NCBI GenBank assembly: GCA_023701135.1
Contig: JAMPXP010000013.1
Coordinates: 100,457 to 164,456 of the forward strand
Source: Desulfobacula sp.
Lineage (GTDB): Bacteria; Desulfobacterota; Desulfobacteria; Desulfobacterales; Desulfobacteraceae
DNA: 64,000 bases
Direction: 5' to 3'
Shown: positions 22,138-31,330 of the stretch, piece after piece
Numbering within the stretch: the first letter of the stretch is position 1
Layout of the letters: each line of letters begins with the position of its first letter
Notes under the pieces: generated by a model
Databases searched by the model: none
Seen by the model: the letters and a program-made list of their open reading frames with translations, nothing else
What the model was told of the DNA's origin: nothing
Translations under genes and position numbers: made by a program

Positions 22138-22665
22138 ATGGATCGGATCAAACCGCTTTTTAAGGATTACCAGGCCCTGGTCAAACGGGTGGATGTCCAT
22201 ATCGCCGGCATCCAAAAAATCTTTCCGGACAGAATTGCCTGCAAAAAAGGCTGTGACAGGTGTTGCAGATCTCTGACCCTCTTGCCGGTTGAGGCCTTTT
22301 CATTATCCTATGCCCATGGCCGTCTGCCTGAAGACATAAAGGCTAAAATAGGGCTAAACCTGGAAAAGGCCGGATGCCCGCTTCTGATTGACAGAGAATG
22401 TGTCCTCTATCCCTTTCGCCCCATCATCTGCCGGACCCACGGCTATCCCATTTATATGGAAAAAAGAGGCCGGAGACTCATAGATTTCTGCCCTGATAAT
22501 TTTAAAGATGTCGCCTCTTTCCCTAAAGAGACCTTGCTCCATCTCGACCAGCTCAACACCCTGCTGACCGCCATAAACCGGCAGTTCATCGGAGCCATTG
22601 AGACAGATCCGCCTCTTTTGGACAGGATTCCGATTTCAGAGGCGATTTTTATACTCAGCCATTGA
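22138..22665 (+). CDS. YkgJ-type cysteine cluster protein
   Basis: CKKGCDRCCRSLTLLPVEAF...LLIDRECVLYPFRPIICRTHGYP. Confidence 0.82.
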   Translation: MDRIKPLFKDYQALVKRVDVHIAGIQKIFPDRIACKKGCDRCCRSLTLLPVEAFSLSYAHGRLPEDIKAKIGLNLEKAGCPLLIDRECVLYPFRPIICRTHGYPIYMEKRGRRLIDFCPDNFKDVASFPKETLLHLDQLNTLLTAINRQFIGAIETDPPLLDRIPISEAIFILSH

Positions 22666-22669
22666 ATCC

Positions 22670-24022
22670 TTATTCTTCGATATGGATCATCTTGAGTTTC
22701 CGCCATAGGGCAGCACGGCTGATGCCCAGAATTTCAGCGGCTTTTGACCGGTTACCCCGGGTTATTTCAATGGCTTTTACAATATGGTCCTTTTCCAATT
22801 CAGCCAGGGACTTAAACGGTTGCGAGGCCAAAGACAGGGGAGCCGGTGTGGTTTTTCTTAACCGGTCAGGCAGATGCATCAGCTCAATCGTTGTCGTATC
22901 CGCCAATATCACCGCTCTTTCGATAAGGTGCCGGAGTTCCCGGACATTGCCGGGAAAAGAATAGTCCATGAAAACGGAAAACACCTCATCTGAAATGGAT
23001 TCAATGCGTTTTTCAAATTCTTTATTCAATTGGGCCAAAAAAAAGCTGCATAGGGGAGAAATATCATCCCGGCGTTCCCGAAGCGGCGGAACGGACATGG
23101 GTATGGCATTAAGACGCTGATACAGGTCCTTGTTAAATTTTTTATCTTCCACTCGTTTCTTGAGGTCCTGATGGGTGGCGACAATAAACCGGATGTCCAT
23201 TTCCCCAGAATCCGGAAGCCGATTGGAACCGGTTTTGTCCATCAATGCCATCATATCGCGTTGTGTTTCCCCGGGCATGGTTTCGAAATGATCCAGAAAA
23301 ATCGTTCCCGTAAACCGGATATCCCTTGATCCCTGATCCTTTGAACCGGTATAGCCACCCGCTTCCTCAAGGGACCCCAAGAGTTCTGCAAAATTAAAAT
23401 CATTGCTGAAACACCCGCAGTTGAATGCCAGGAACCTCTGTTCCCGGCGATGGCTCAATTTATGGACGGTCCTTGCAGCCAGTTCTTTTCCCGTTCCTTC
23501 TTCCCCCTGGACCATAATGGTGCAGTCCAGTCCGGCCAAGCGTTCAATGTCTTTACGTAGCCGCTGCATCCCAGGGGTTTCCCCGATCATCCGGGGCAAA
23601 TCACCCAAGCGCCGGCCGGGGGACTCCACCATCCCCCTCGAAATCTGCCGGTCCATGTCCTGGGCGCTCATCCTCCGGATCAGATCCCAGAGTTCCCCCA
23701 TGGAATCCTTTTCAAAATAATCCGACCCCAGGCTCTTGGTTTTCTGCCGGGTTTTCTCGCTTCCATACCCCGTCAGAAGAACTGTCTTCATATCCGGAGC
23801 CATCTGCTTGAGCCTTGTGATGGTGGCCAAACCATCCATATCCGGCATTTTCAAGTCCACAATGGCCAGATCAATCTTTGTTTTTGAAGCAAGGTCTATG
23901 GCCTTTGTACCGGAAGCTGCCTTTATGGCTTCAAAGCCCAGCAGGGTAAGCCGCTGGGCCATTGAATCCAACAACCGTTCTTCGTCATCGACCAGCAGAA
24001 TTTTTTTAATCCGGTTAATCAT
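22670..24022 (-). CDS. NtrC-like response regulator (REC-AAA+-Fis HTH) with degenerate AAA+ motifs
   Basis: REC LAIVDLKMPDMDG; Walker A GEEGTGKE; C-terminal NRSKAAEILGISRAALWRKLK; Walker B region reads GTIFLDHFETM. Confidence 0.88.
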   Translation of the reverse strand: MINRIKKILLVDDEERLLDSMAQRLTLLGFEAIKAASGTKAIDLASKTKIDLAIVDLKMPDMDGLATITRLKQMAPDMKTVLLTGYGSEKTRQKTKSLGSDYFEKDSMGELWDLIRRMSAQDMDRQISRGMVESPGRRLGDLPRMIGETPGMQRLRKDIERLAGLDCTIMVQGEEGTGKELAARTVHKLSHRREQRFLAFNCGCFSNDFNFAELLGSLEEAGGYTGSKDQGSRDIRFTGTIFLDHFETMPGETQRDMMALMDKTGSNRLPDSGEMDIRFIVATHQDLKKRVEDKKFNKDLYQRLNAIPMSVPPLRERRDDISPLCSFFLAQLNKEFEKRIESISDEVFSVFMDYSFPGNVRELRHLIERAVILADTTTIELMHLPDRLRKTTPAPLSLASQPFKSLAELEKDHIVKAIEITRGNRSKAAEILGISRAALWRKLKMIHIEE

Positions 24023-24825
24023 TTATCCTTTTTTAGAGGGTCTTCTATTTTAATGGCATCTTCCTGATCCCCGTCTTCCGCCATTCCGGCCGCGGCCATG
24101 GAGGTTTCAAGACTTTTCAGAATCTTTCTGAAGAATCCCCAGAAACTGCCCATGTCTTCCTTTTCAAAATAGGCGGAATTCAGGGCTTCCGTCGCTTCCT
24201 TAAGTTTCTCATCTCCATGGCCGGTCAATAGCATGGTCTTTATGGAAGGATCAATCTTTTTTAACTGGGTAATGACTTCCAGGCCGTCCATATCCGGCAT
24301 CCGCTGGTCCACAATGGCCAACTGAACCCTTGTGCTTTTCATGATTTCAAGGGCTTGTTTCCCGTTCAGGGCCGTCAGGGGATCATGGCCTTTGAGCTTA
24401 ATTCTGTCGGACAGGGTTCTGAGGAATTTGGGGTTGTCATCCACCAGAAGAATATTAATATTTCCCAAAGACAGGTTGGCCAGAAAATCCCAGAACCCGG
24501 AAATGTTTTCCTTATCAAAATATGAGGAATTCAAGGCTTCCGTCGCTTCCTTAAGCTTCTCGTCTCCATGGCCGGTCAAGAGAAGGGTTTTCATATCAGG
24601 AGAGATGGCCTTAAGCCGGGTGATCACCACCAGCCCTTCCATGCCCGGCATCTGCTGATCGACCACGGCAATATGCACCGTTTGTTTGGAAGCGATCTCC
24701 AGGGCCTGCTCACCATTGGTTGCGGTCAACACCGTATAATCTCTCATCCTGGCGCGTTCCGCCATGGAATTCAGAAATTTTTCATTGTCATCTACCAGCA
24801 ATAGCGTTAATTTATCTTTTTTCAT
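24019..24825 (-). CDS. Tandem receiver-domain protein (REC-REC), no obvious output domain
   Basis: Two receivers: VHIAVVDQQMPGMEGL and VQLAIVDQRMPDMDGL, each followed by LLTGHGDEKLKEATEALNS(S/A)YF(D/E)KE. Confidence 0.9.
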   Translation of the reverse strand: MKKDKLTLLLVDDNEKFLNSMAERARMRDYTVLTATNGEQALEIASKQTVHIAVVDQQMPGMEGLVVITRLKAISPDMKTLLLTGHGDEKLKEATEALNSSYFDKENISGFWDFLANLSLGNINILLVDDNPKFLRTLSDRIKLKGHDPLTALNGKQALEIMKSTRVQLAIVDQRMPDMDGLEVITQLKKIDPSIKTMLLTGHGDEKLKEATEALNSAYFEKEDMGSFWGFFRKILKSLETSMAAAGMAEDGDQEDAIKIEDPLKKDK

Positions 24826-24889
24826 AATTCACCTTTCAAATTTCCCTATCGTAGGGTGGTCTAAATATTGCCAAAAATGCCAATGATTG

Positions 24890-25318
24890 CTAATGACCTC
24901 CGCTTCCAAACAATCCGGAAGCGGCAAGAGATAAAACCACGATTTCCAGGACGGCAATCCCGGTATAAAGCCAGTCTTTTTTTGCAAGATACCCTTTTAC
25001 CAGCACCAGATAACAGATGATGGTCATCACGGCCAGCAATACAAACCCGATATAATTTAAAAAATCACCTTTATTCAGAAAATATACCCATCCCCATCCA
25101 TGGGGGGAATGGGTAAGTTCCAGATATTCCTTGACCCCCTTACCCCACAGTGTTGTAATCGTGTGCAGATCCACGTAGGGGGGCATGATGTTTGAAAGAT
25201 AAAGAAAATAAGTGATACCCATGATGGCGATACTGGACCATACACCCACCACCAGAATATTTGCGTAAATGATCTGTTCCTTTGAGGCTCTTCGAGCCAA
25301 TTTTTCCCGCTCGTCCAT
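24890..25318 (-). CDS. Small membrane protein adjacent to TauE-type permease (possibly DUF1634-like)
   Basis: 142 aa with several hydrophobic segments; gene order with TauE/SafE. Confidence 0.6.
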   Translation of the reverse strand: MDEREKLARRASKEQIIYANILVVGVWSSIAIMGITYFLYLSNIMPPYVDLHTITTLWGKGVKEYLELTHSPHGWGWVYFLNKGDFLNYIGFVLLAVMTIICYLVLVKGYLAKKDWLYTGIAVLEIVVLSLAASGLFGSGGH

Positions 25319-25365
25319 AGTCTTATTTTACTCCTCTGTAGTTAACCTGTAAATTCATGTTTGGA

Positions 25366-26343
25366 TTATCCTAACAATCCGAGTCCAAGGCCTTTGTCCA
25401 AAGCCTTTAATCCTGAAAAAAGCAACATCAGGATAACCAGATAACGAATCATTTTGGGTTTGGCAACGGCCAGAAGTTTTACCCCCAGCAATGAGCCGAG
25501 CATCAGGCCGACAATGGACGGGATACCGATGAGGGGAATGACGCAGCCCTGGTTCATATAAATCCAGGCCGCCGATGTATCGGTAATGGAAAGCAGAAAT
25601 TTACTGGTGGCCACCGAAACTTTCAGGGGGACGCCCATCATGAGATTCAAAACCGGAACATTGGCCCAGCCAGCCCCCAGTCCGAACATGCCTGCCAAAA
25701 GCCCGATAAGGATGAACATGAACAGTCCTAGAAGCGTCCTGTGGGTTTTCCATTCAACGCTTTCCCTTGCCCCTTCATCCCAGTAAAGCCCGTTTAAGCC
25801 AAGGGCCATGCCGATGGCATCCTGCTTTGTCACAACGGGCTTTTCGGAATTTTTGGAAAAAATCAAGAGGGCGGCAATACCCACAATGGTTGCCCCCAGG
25901 CAGGCCTGGATAATATTGGGATCCAAGGCGGACAACCGCAACCCGATGACGGCCCCCACAACGGAAAAAGCCGAGGCAATCAATGCAACGGGCAGGGCCA
26001 GCCGAAGATTGGCCAGGTTCCGGCGCAGCAGGCCCGGACCCGCAGCCAAAGCACCGGCAAGGGCCACCATCAGGCCGACGCCCCTGACAAAATCAATATG
26101 AAACGGGAAAAAACCGCTGACCAGCGGCACATACAGTACGGCTCCCCCCACACCGGCCATGACGGCCAATACACCGAGAACAAAACAAAATACAAATAAA
26201 ATTGAGGGCCAGAACCACCAGGGTTTATCCCCGCCGCCCGTTGCGGCCTGATCTGCGGCAAATGCGCCCAACGGACTAGTCAGCACAAGAACCATGGATG
26301 AGAAAATCAACCGGTTCATGGTATTAAAAAATTTGTTTAACAT
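25366..26343 (-). CDS. TauE/SafE-family sulfite exporter/anion permease
   Basis: Polytopic; GIGGAVL-like AGVGGAVLYVPLV, LAGMFGLGAGWANVPVLNLMMGVPLKVSVATS. Confidence 0.85.
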   Translation of the reverse strand: MLNKFFNTMNRLIFSSMVLVLTSPLGAFAADQAATGGGDKPWWFWPSILFVFCFVLGVLAVMAGVGGAVLYVPLVSGFFPFHIDFVRGVGLMVALAGALAAGPGLLRRNLANLRLALPVALIASAFSVVGAVIGLRLSALDPNIIQACLGATIVGIAALLIFSKNSEKPVVTKQDAIGMALGLNGLYWDEGARESVEWKTHRTLLGLFMFILIGLLAGMFGLGAGWANVPVLNLMMGVPLKVSVATSKFLLSITDTSAAWIYMNQGCVIPLIGIPSIVGLMLGSLLGVKLLAVAKPKMIRYLVILMLLFSGLKALDKGLGLGLLG

Positions 26344-26444
26344 TTAATCGATCTCCTAAAATAATTGTTTACAAATGAAACCGAACTCGTTATATGTGGT
26401 CTATAAAGTATTTTTTTTAAACAGTCAATTAAAAAGATTTCATC

Positions 26445-26825
26445 ATGCAACATACCGACATCCTCATTATCGACGACGAAATAAAATTTGCAGACATGCT
26501 GGCAAAACGGATTGAGCTGCGAGGCCGCAGCAACGCGGTGTGTTATGACGGAAGGTCGGCCCTTGAATGGGTCAAAACCCATGCCCATGGAATTACCCTG
26601 ATTCTGCTTGACCTTCGGTTGCCAGACCTGTACGGTACAGAGGTCCTGGTCGGTATAAAAGAGATCAACCCGGCCATTCCGGTGATTATCCTGACCGGTC
26701 ATGGAACCGAAAAAGACCGGCTGGAATGCGAAAGACTGGGGGCGTATCAATTCATCCACAAACCGCCCAAGATAGATGAACTGATGCGCATTTTCGAACA
26801 TATCAGGGAGAAATCCGAATGCTGA
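26445..26825 (+). CDS. Single-domain response regulator
   Basis: ILIIDDEIKFADML...LILLDLRLPDLYG...ILTGHGTEKDR. Confidence 0.88.
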   Translation: MQHTDILIIDDEIKFADMLAKRIELRGRSNAVCYDGRSALEWVKTHAHGITLILLDLRLPDLYGTEVLVGIKEINPAIPVIILTGHGTEKDRLECERLGAYQFIHKPPKIDELMRIFEHIREKSEC

Positions 26826-28579
26826 AAATTTTTCAGGATTTTTTGAAACGTCTGTGGCCCGAATTTTATCGGCACCGGACAAATGTTCACCTGACCTCCT
26901 TTTATACTTTCACAAATTACCGGTATCTCTGGTTCATCAGCATTTCCGTCCTGGCCGCGACGGCCCTTGCCCCGATCTGCATTGCAACCCTCATCTATTA
27001 TCAATTGATAGAAACATCCGTGGATTCCGACTTGAACCACCGAACCAAACAATTGACCGTCGCTGCAAGAAGCGCTGTGACCTTTTTCATGGAGGAGCGT
27101 CTGAATGCATTGACGTTTACCGTCAATGAAAATGGATATGAACAACTCACAAGCAATACCCGGCTGGCGGAAATCTTAAAAAACCTGAAACTCGGATTCG
27201 GAGGGGTAACCGATCTCAGCGTGCTGGATGCGGATGGAAACCAGGTGGCCTATGCCGGGCCTTTTAACCTTGAAGGAAAAAATTATAAGAATCAATCCTG
27301 GTTTGAACAAAGCCTTAAACAAACAAATTATATCAGCGAGGTATTTACCGGATACCGGGACGTTCCCCATATCATCATTACCGTCCGGTCCGCCAAACCC
27401 GACGGCAGTTCTTTTATTTTAAGAGCCACCCTGGACACGGAGCGCCTGATGCAAACCCTGTCATCCTATAAAACCGGGGATTATGCTGATATTTTTCTCG
27501 TCAATCATGAGGGTACGCTGCAAACCCCATCCATTCATTATGGCAGCATTTTTACCCCGACAAATCTGATTTTCCCTGCCGGGTCCGACGAATCAGAAGT
27601 CATGGAAATTATTCTGGACGGCAAATCCATTATCTCAGGACATTCATCCATATCCAGAGATCTGACGTCCACACCGTTTACCCTTATGGTCTTAAAAGAA
27701 AAAGCCGGAATGATGAAATTCTGGCAGGATATGAGCTTTAAATTTAACTGGATCATGGGCGCCAGTGTCATCGTGATTCTCATTGTGATTACCTTTGCAT
27801 CGACCTTTATGGTGAATAAACTTTACCGTGCCGACAAGGCAAAGGCTGAAACCATGATGCAGATGGAGCAAAGCCAGCAACTGGCCTCCATTGGCCAACT
27901 GGCCGCTGGTGTTGCCCATGAGATCAATAACCCCCTTGCCGTCATCAACCAGACGGCCGGTTATATGAAAGATCTGTTCAGCTTCAAGGACCAGGCACGG
28001 AACGATGATGAGATCGTAGAATATATTGATTCCATCCTTGATGCCGTGGACCGTTGCGGGACCATCACCCGCCAGCTTCTGGGCTTCGTGAGACAGTTTG
28101 ATGTAAAAATTAAAAAAGTCAATCTACAGAAACTGATATCCCAGGTTTTGAGTTTTCATAAAAAAGAAGCGGAATACAGGAGAATCCATGTAACCGTATC
28201 CATCCCCGAGTCATTTCCGGAATTGGAAACCGACAGCAGTAAATTTCAGCAGGTTCTTGTCAACCTTATCAATAATGCCTTCCAGGCCGTTGAAGAAGGA
28301 AACTGCCTGGATATCATGGCCAGCCAATTGAGCCCCGACACCATTGAGCTTGTCATTCATGATACGGGTTGCGGTATTCCTGAAGAAAATCTGAAAAAAA
28401 TCCATGAGCCCTTTTTCAGCACCAAAAAGAATGGCTCCGGAACAGGATTGGGGCTTTCCATAACCTATGGCCTTGTCAAAAAACTGGGGGGCCGGATATC
28501 GGTTCAAAGCACGGAAGGGGTAGGAACTTCATTTACGATTCATCTGCCCGTAAAAATAAACGAAGGAAGGAAAGCATGA
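26819..28579 (+). CDS. Membrane sensor histidine kinase (dCache-like periplasmic region)
   Basis: Two TM segments flanking a sensor; AAGVAHEINNPLAVINQ; LINNAFQAVEEG; GSGTGLGLSITYGLVKKLGG. Confidence 0.9.
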   Translation: MLKIFQDFLKRLWPEFYRHRTNVHLTSFYTFTNYRYLWFISISVLAATALAPICIATLIYYQLIETSVDSDLNHRTKQLTVAARSAVTFFMEERLNALTFTVNENGYEQLTSNTRLAEILKNLKLGFGGVTDLSVLDADGNQVAYAGPFNLEGKNYKNQSWFEQSLKQTNYISEVFTGYRDVPHIIITVRSAKPDGSSFILRATLDTERLMQTLSSYKTGDYADIFLVNHEGTLQTPSIHYGSIFTPTNLIFPAGSDESEVMEIILDGKSIISGHSSISRDLTSTPFTLMVLKEKAGMMKFWQDMSFKFNWIMGASVIVILIVITFASTFMVNKLYRADKAKAETMMQMEQSQQLASIGQLAAGVAHEINNPLAVINQTAGYMKDLFSFKDQARNDDEIVEYIDSILDAVDRCGTITRQLLGFVRQFDVKIKKVNLQKLISQVLSFHKKEAEYRRIHVTVSIPESFPELETDSSKFQQVLVNLINNAFQAVEEGNCLDIMASQLSPDTIELVIHDTGCGIPEENLKKIHEPFFSTKKNGSGTGLGLSITYGLVKKLGGRISVQSTEGVGTSFTIHLPVKINEGRKA

Positions 28580-28932
28580 AAATTCTCCTTGTGGATGATG
28601 AGCAAAAATTTGTTAATATGCTGGCCAAACGGCTGGCATTAAGGGGGATAGAGGCTGATGTGGCCTACACCGGAGAAGAGGCCCTTAAAAAAGCCGAGAG
28701 TGCAGTCTATGACGTGGCGGTCCTTGATATTAAAATGCCCGGCATCAGCGGAACCCAACTGAAAAGAAAATTGTTCACCCTGCATCCAAGCTTGAATTTT
28801 ATTTTTGTAACCGGCCACGGGGCTGTTGAAAAGTCAGAAGCGGATGGCTCTGAAAAAGACATTTATCTTTCAAAACCTCTGGATATCGATTTTCTGATTG
28901 AAACCGTCCAGGAGCTGACCCAGACCCGATAA
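28576..28932 (+). CDS. Single-domain response regulator
   Basis: ILLVDDEQKFVNMLAKRLALRG...VAVLDIKMPGISG; overlaps upstream kinase by 4 bp. Confidence 0.88.
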   Translation: MKILLVDDEQKFVNMLAKRLALRGIEADVAYTGEEALKKAESAVYDVAVLDIKMPGISGTQLKRKLFTLHPSLNFIFVTGHGAVEKSEADGSEKDIYLSKPLDIDFLIETVQELTQTR

Positions 28933-28975
28933 TTTTTACCTGGTGGATTAATTTAAAACCCAATGGGAGGCCCTA

Positions 28976-29656
28976 ATGAATGATGCGCTCAACAATATGA
29001 ATATTGAAAGCCTTAAATTTTTTGGAAAAGTCAATGCCAGCATTTCCCACGAATTAAAGAATATCCTGGCCATTATCTCGGAAACCGCCGGTTTTTTAAA
29101 TGATTTGACAGAACTGGCCAAGCAGGGAAAAGAGCTTAAACTGTCATTGCTTGAAAATTGCAGCAACAGCATTGCAGAAGAGATTCAGCGTGGATTTACG
29201 ACCATCAAGCAAATGAACCGGTTCTCTCACAGCGTAGATGCGCCGGTGATGGATGTTGATCTTTTGGACATCCTGGATTTGATGATCGGCTTAACCGGGT
29301 TTTTAAGCTTTGCCGGCAAGGTCCGGATTGAAGACAAGGATCAAAAATTGGAAACCATAACAACCTGCCCGTTTCTTCTTCAGAATCTCATATACCGGAT
29401 CCTGTGTTTTGCCTACGAATGTGCTGGCCCGGAAGGTGAGATACGCCTTCGTCTTTCCCCGGAGAAGGGCAAGGGAATCCTTCTTACGGTTTTAAATTCC
29501 GCTCAAATGCCGGTTGAAAAATTTCCTGATGAGAAAATAAAACAAACAGCGGAACTGCTGGGAGTGGAATTCAAAAAAAACGATTCTTTTTATGAACTTA
29601 ATCTGCTCATCCCTTATGTTTGTGATAAAATAAAAGAACTGGAAAAAAACCAATAA
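28976..29656 (+). CDS. Histidine-kinase-like protein with H-box but degenerate ATPase domain
   Basis: NASISHELKNILAIISETAG H-box; no recognisable N-box/DxGxG. Confidence 0.7.
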   Translation: MNDALNNMNIESLKFFGKVNASISHELKNILAIISETAGFLNDLTELAKQGKELKLSLLENCSNSIAEEIQRGFTTIKQMNRFSHSVDAPVMDVDLLDILDLMIGLTGFLSFAGKVRIEDKDQKLETITTCPFLLQNLIYRILCFAYECAGPEGEIRLRLSPEKGKGILLTVLNSAQMPVEKFPDEKIKQTAELLGVEFKKNDSFYELNLLIPYVCDKIKELEKNQ

Positions 29657-29716
29657 ATTTTAATCTCCATGTGGAAAAGAATACAAATATAAATAATGGT
29701 AATACAGGAGGACATC

Positions 29717-30211
29717 ATGGAAAAAATGGAAAAAATCCATCTGCTGATGGTGGATGATGAAGTAAAATTTTTGGAGACCATCACTGAACGGCTGAAATTA
29801 AAATTCTTTGACATCACCTCGGCAACAAATGGAAAAGAAGCCATTGAGGCGGCGGAAAAAGGACGGTTTGATGTTGCCGTCATCGATCTGCAAATGCCAG
29901 GCATTGACGGTGTCCAAGTTCTTGAAATACTGAAAAAGAACCACAAATACCTGGAGGTTCTGATTCTCTCCGGTCATGCCACCATTGAAACCGCAGTCAC
30001 CTGCACAAAGCTGGGCGCCTTTAAGGTTCTTGAAAAACCCTGCGATTTTGACAAATTGGTTGAAGCCATTAAAGAAGCCTATGAAACAAGACTGAAAAAG
30101 AAATTTGAGCACGATGAAATCAGAATCAAACAAATTCAGGCTTTGGCCCTGGGACAATCCCCGCTTGGCATATTAAAGGAACTGGCCAAAATGGATGAGG
30201 CAGAAAAATAA
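29717..30211 (+). CDS. Response regulator
   Basis: HLLMVDDEVKFLETITERLK...VAVIDLQMPGIDG; RBS caggagg before MEKMEK. Confidence 0.88.
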   Translation: MEKMEKIHLLMVDDEVKFLETITERLKLKFFDITSATNGKEAIEAAEKGRFDVAVIDLQMPGIDGVQVLEILKKNHKYLEVLILSGHATIETAVTCTKLGAFKVLEKPCDFDKLVEAIKEAYETRLKKKFEHDEIRIKQIQALALGQSPLGILKELAKMDEAEK

Positions 30212-30232
30212 ACCGGCCAAAGGGAAGGGTCT

Positions 30233-31330
30233 CTATTCCGGAATGGCGGTTAATTCACTTGCGCGGACAATTTCCACCTTGTTTTTCAGTTTTGGCAACT
30301 CCTTTGAAAGGGCCAGAAGGGTCGCTTTATAAGGATGGCCGATACCAACGGCCGAGCCGTGTTTTTTTGCCAGGCTGACAAGCTCTCTTAATTGTCCGGC
30401 AATGTATTCGGTTTCCTGATGATTATCCAGAAAAACATCCCGGTGAGCAAATTTGAGTTTTAAGAGCCTTGCCGATGCCTCGGCCTGGGATTTCAAAGAG
30501 GTTCTAGAATCAATAAAAAACAGATTTTCCTTTTTAAGAATGGTAAATATCTGATTCATCTGGTCCGAATGGGTGGTCAATTCAGATCCCATATGGTTAT
30601 TCACCCCTACGATATAAGGAACGTCACTGATATTTCTTTTAACCTGATCCAAAAGGTCATCCGGCGGCATGGTGGACAGGATGGCCCCGGGGCCGGGGTC
30701 TACGCTGGGATGATCCACCGGCTCCATGGGCAGATGAAGCATGATCTCGGCCCCTTTTGAATGCAGATCCTCACTGATTTCCCGCCCGAAAGGAGAAAGC
30801 GGCAGAACGGAAAAGGTAAGGTTTGAATTCAGTTCAATGAATTCCCGGGCCATCTTTTTATCATATCCAATATCATCGATGATAATCGCAATTCTGGGGC
30901 CCCTGTCCTTGGCCTTTGGGGGCGGTTTTTCCACAACCGTCTCGTCCACCCCTTCAAACACCTCATACTTGATGGGTTTATCCTTTATGGACGCTTCCGG
31001 CACAGATTTCGCAGCTATGCGTTTTTCCGATTTTTCCTTCAGGCCTTCGGCTTGGCTTTTGTCCCTGGGTTCAACCATATCTTCTTCAATAGGCTTGATT
31101 TTAGAAGGGACTACGGGTTTCTCGACCACCTGTTTTTTTTCAGGCCGGCCCGGATGAAAAAACAGATCCGCAATCATTGCCGCGGTAAGGCATACGGAAA
31201 CAAGAATGGCAAGCCCCACCAAAACCTTTTTCAATTCGGTGACAACCAAGGAAGGCTTCTTTTTAGAAGCCCTGGACTGCTTTCGGGGGGCCGGCTTTTT
31301 CTTAGGGCCGGCCGTGTTTTTACCTGCCAT
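30233..31330 (-). CDS. Divergent polysaccharide deacetylase family protein
   Basis: RIAIIIDDIGYD, LTFSVLPLSPFGREI, EIMLHLPMEP, GVNNHMGSELT. Confidence 0.88.
   Translation of the reverse strand: MAGKNTAGPKKKPAPRKQSRASKKKPSLVVTELKKVLVGLAILVSVCLTAAMIADLFFHPGRPEKKQVVEKPVVPSKIKPIEEDMVEPRDKSQAEGLKEKSEKRIAAKSVPEASIKDKPIKYEVFEGVDETVVEKPPPKAKDRGPRIAIIIDDIGYDKKMAREFIELNSNLTFSVLPLSPFGREISEDLHSKGAEIMLHLPMEPVDHPSVDPGPGAILSTMPPDDLLDQVKRNISDVPYIVGVNNHMGSELTTHSDQMNQIFTILKKENLFFIDSRTSLKSQAEASARLLKLKFAHRDVFLDNHQETEYIAGQLRELVSLAKKHGSAVGIGHPYKATLLALSKELPKLKNKVEIVRASELTAIPE

Noticed and set aside
24841-24900. Possible sigma-54 promoter TTGGCATTTTTGGCAATA upstream of the tandem receiver gene
   Set aside because: GG to GC spacing is 8 rather than 10 nt.
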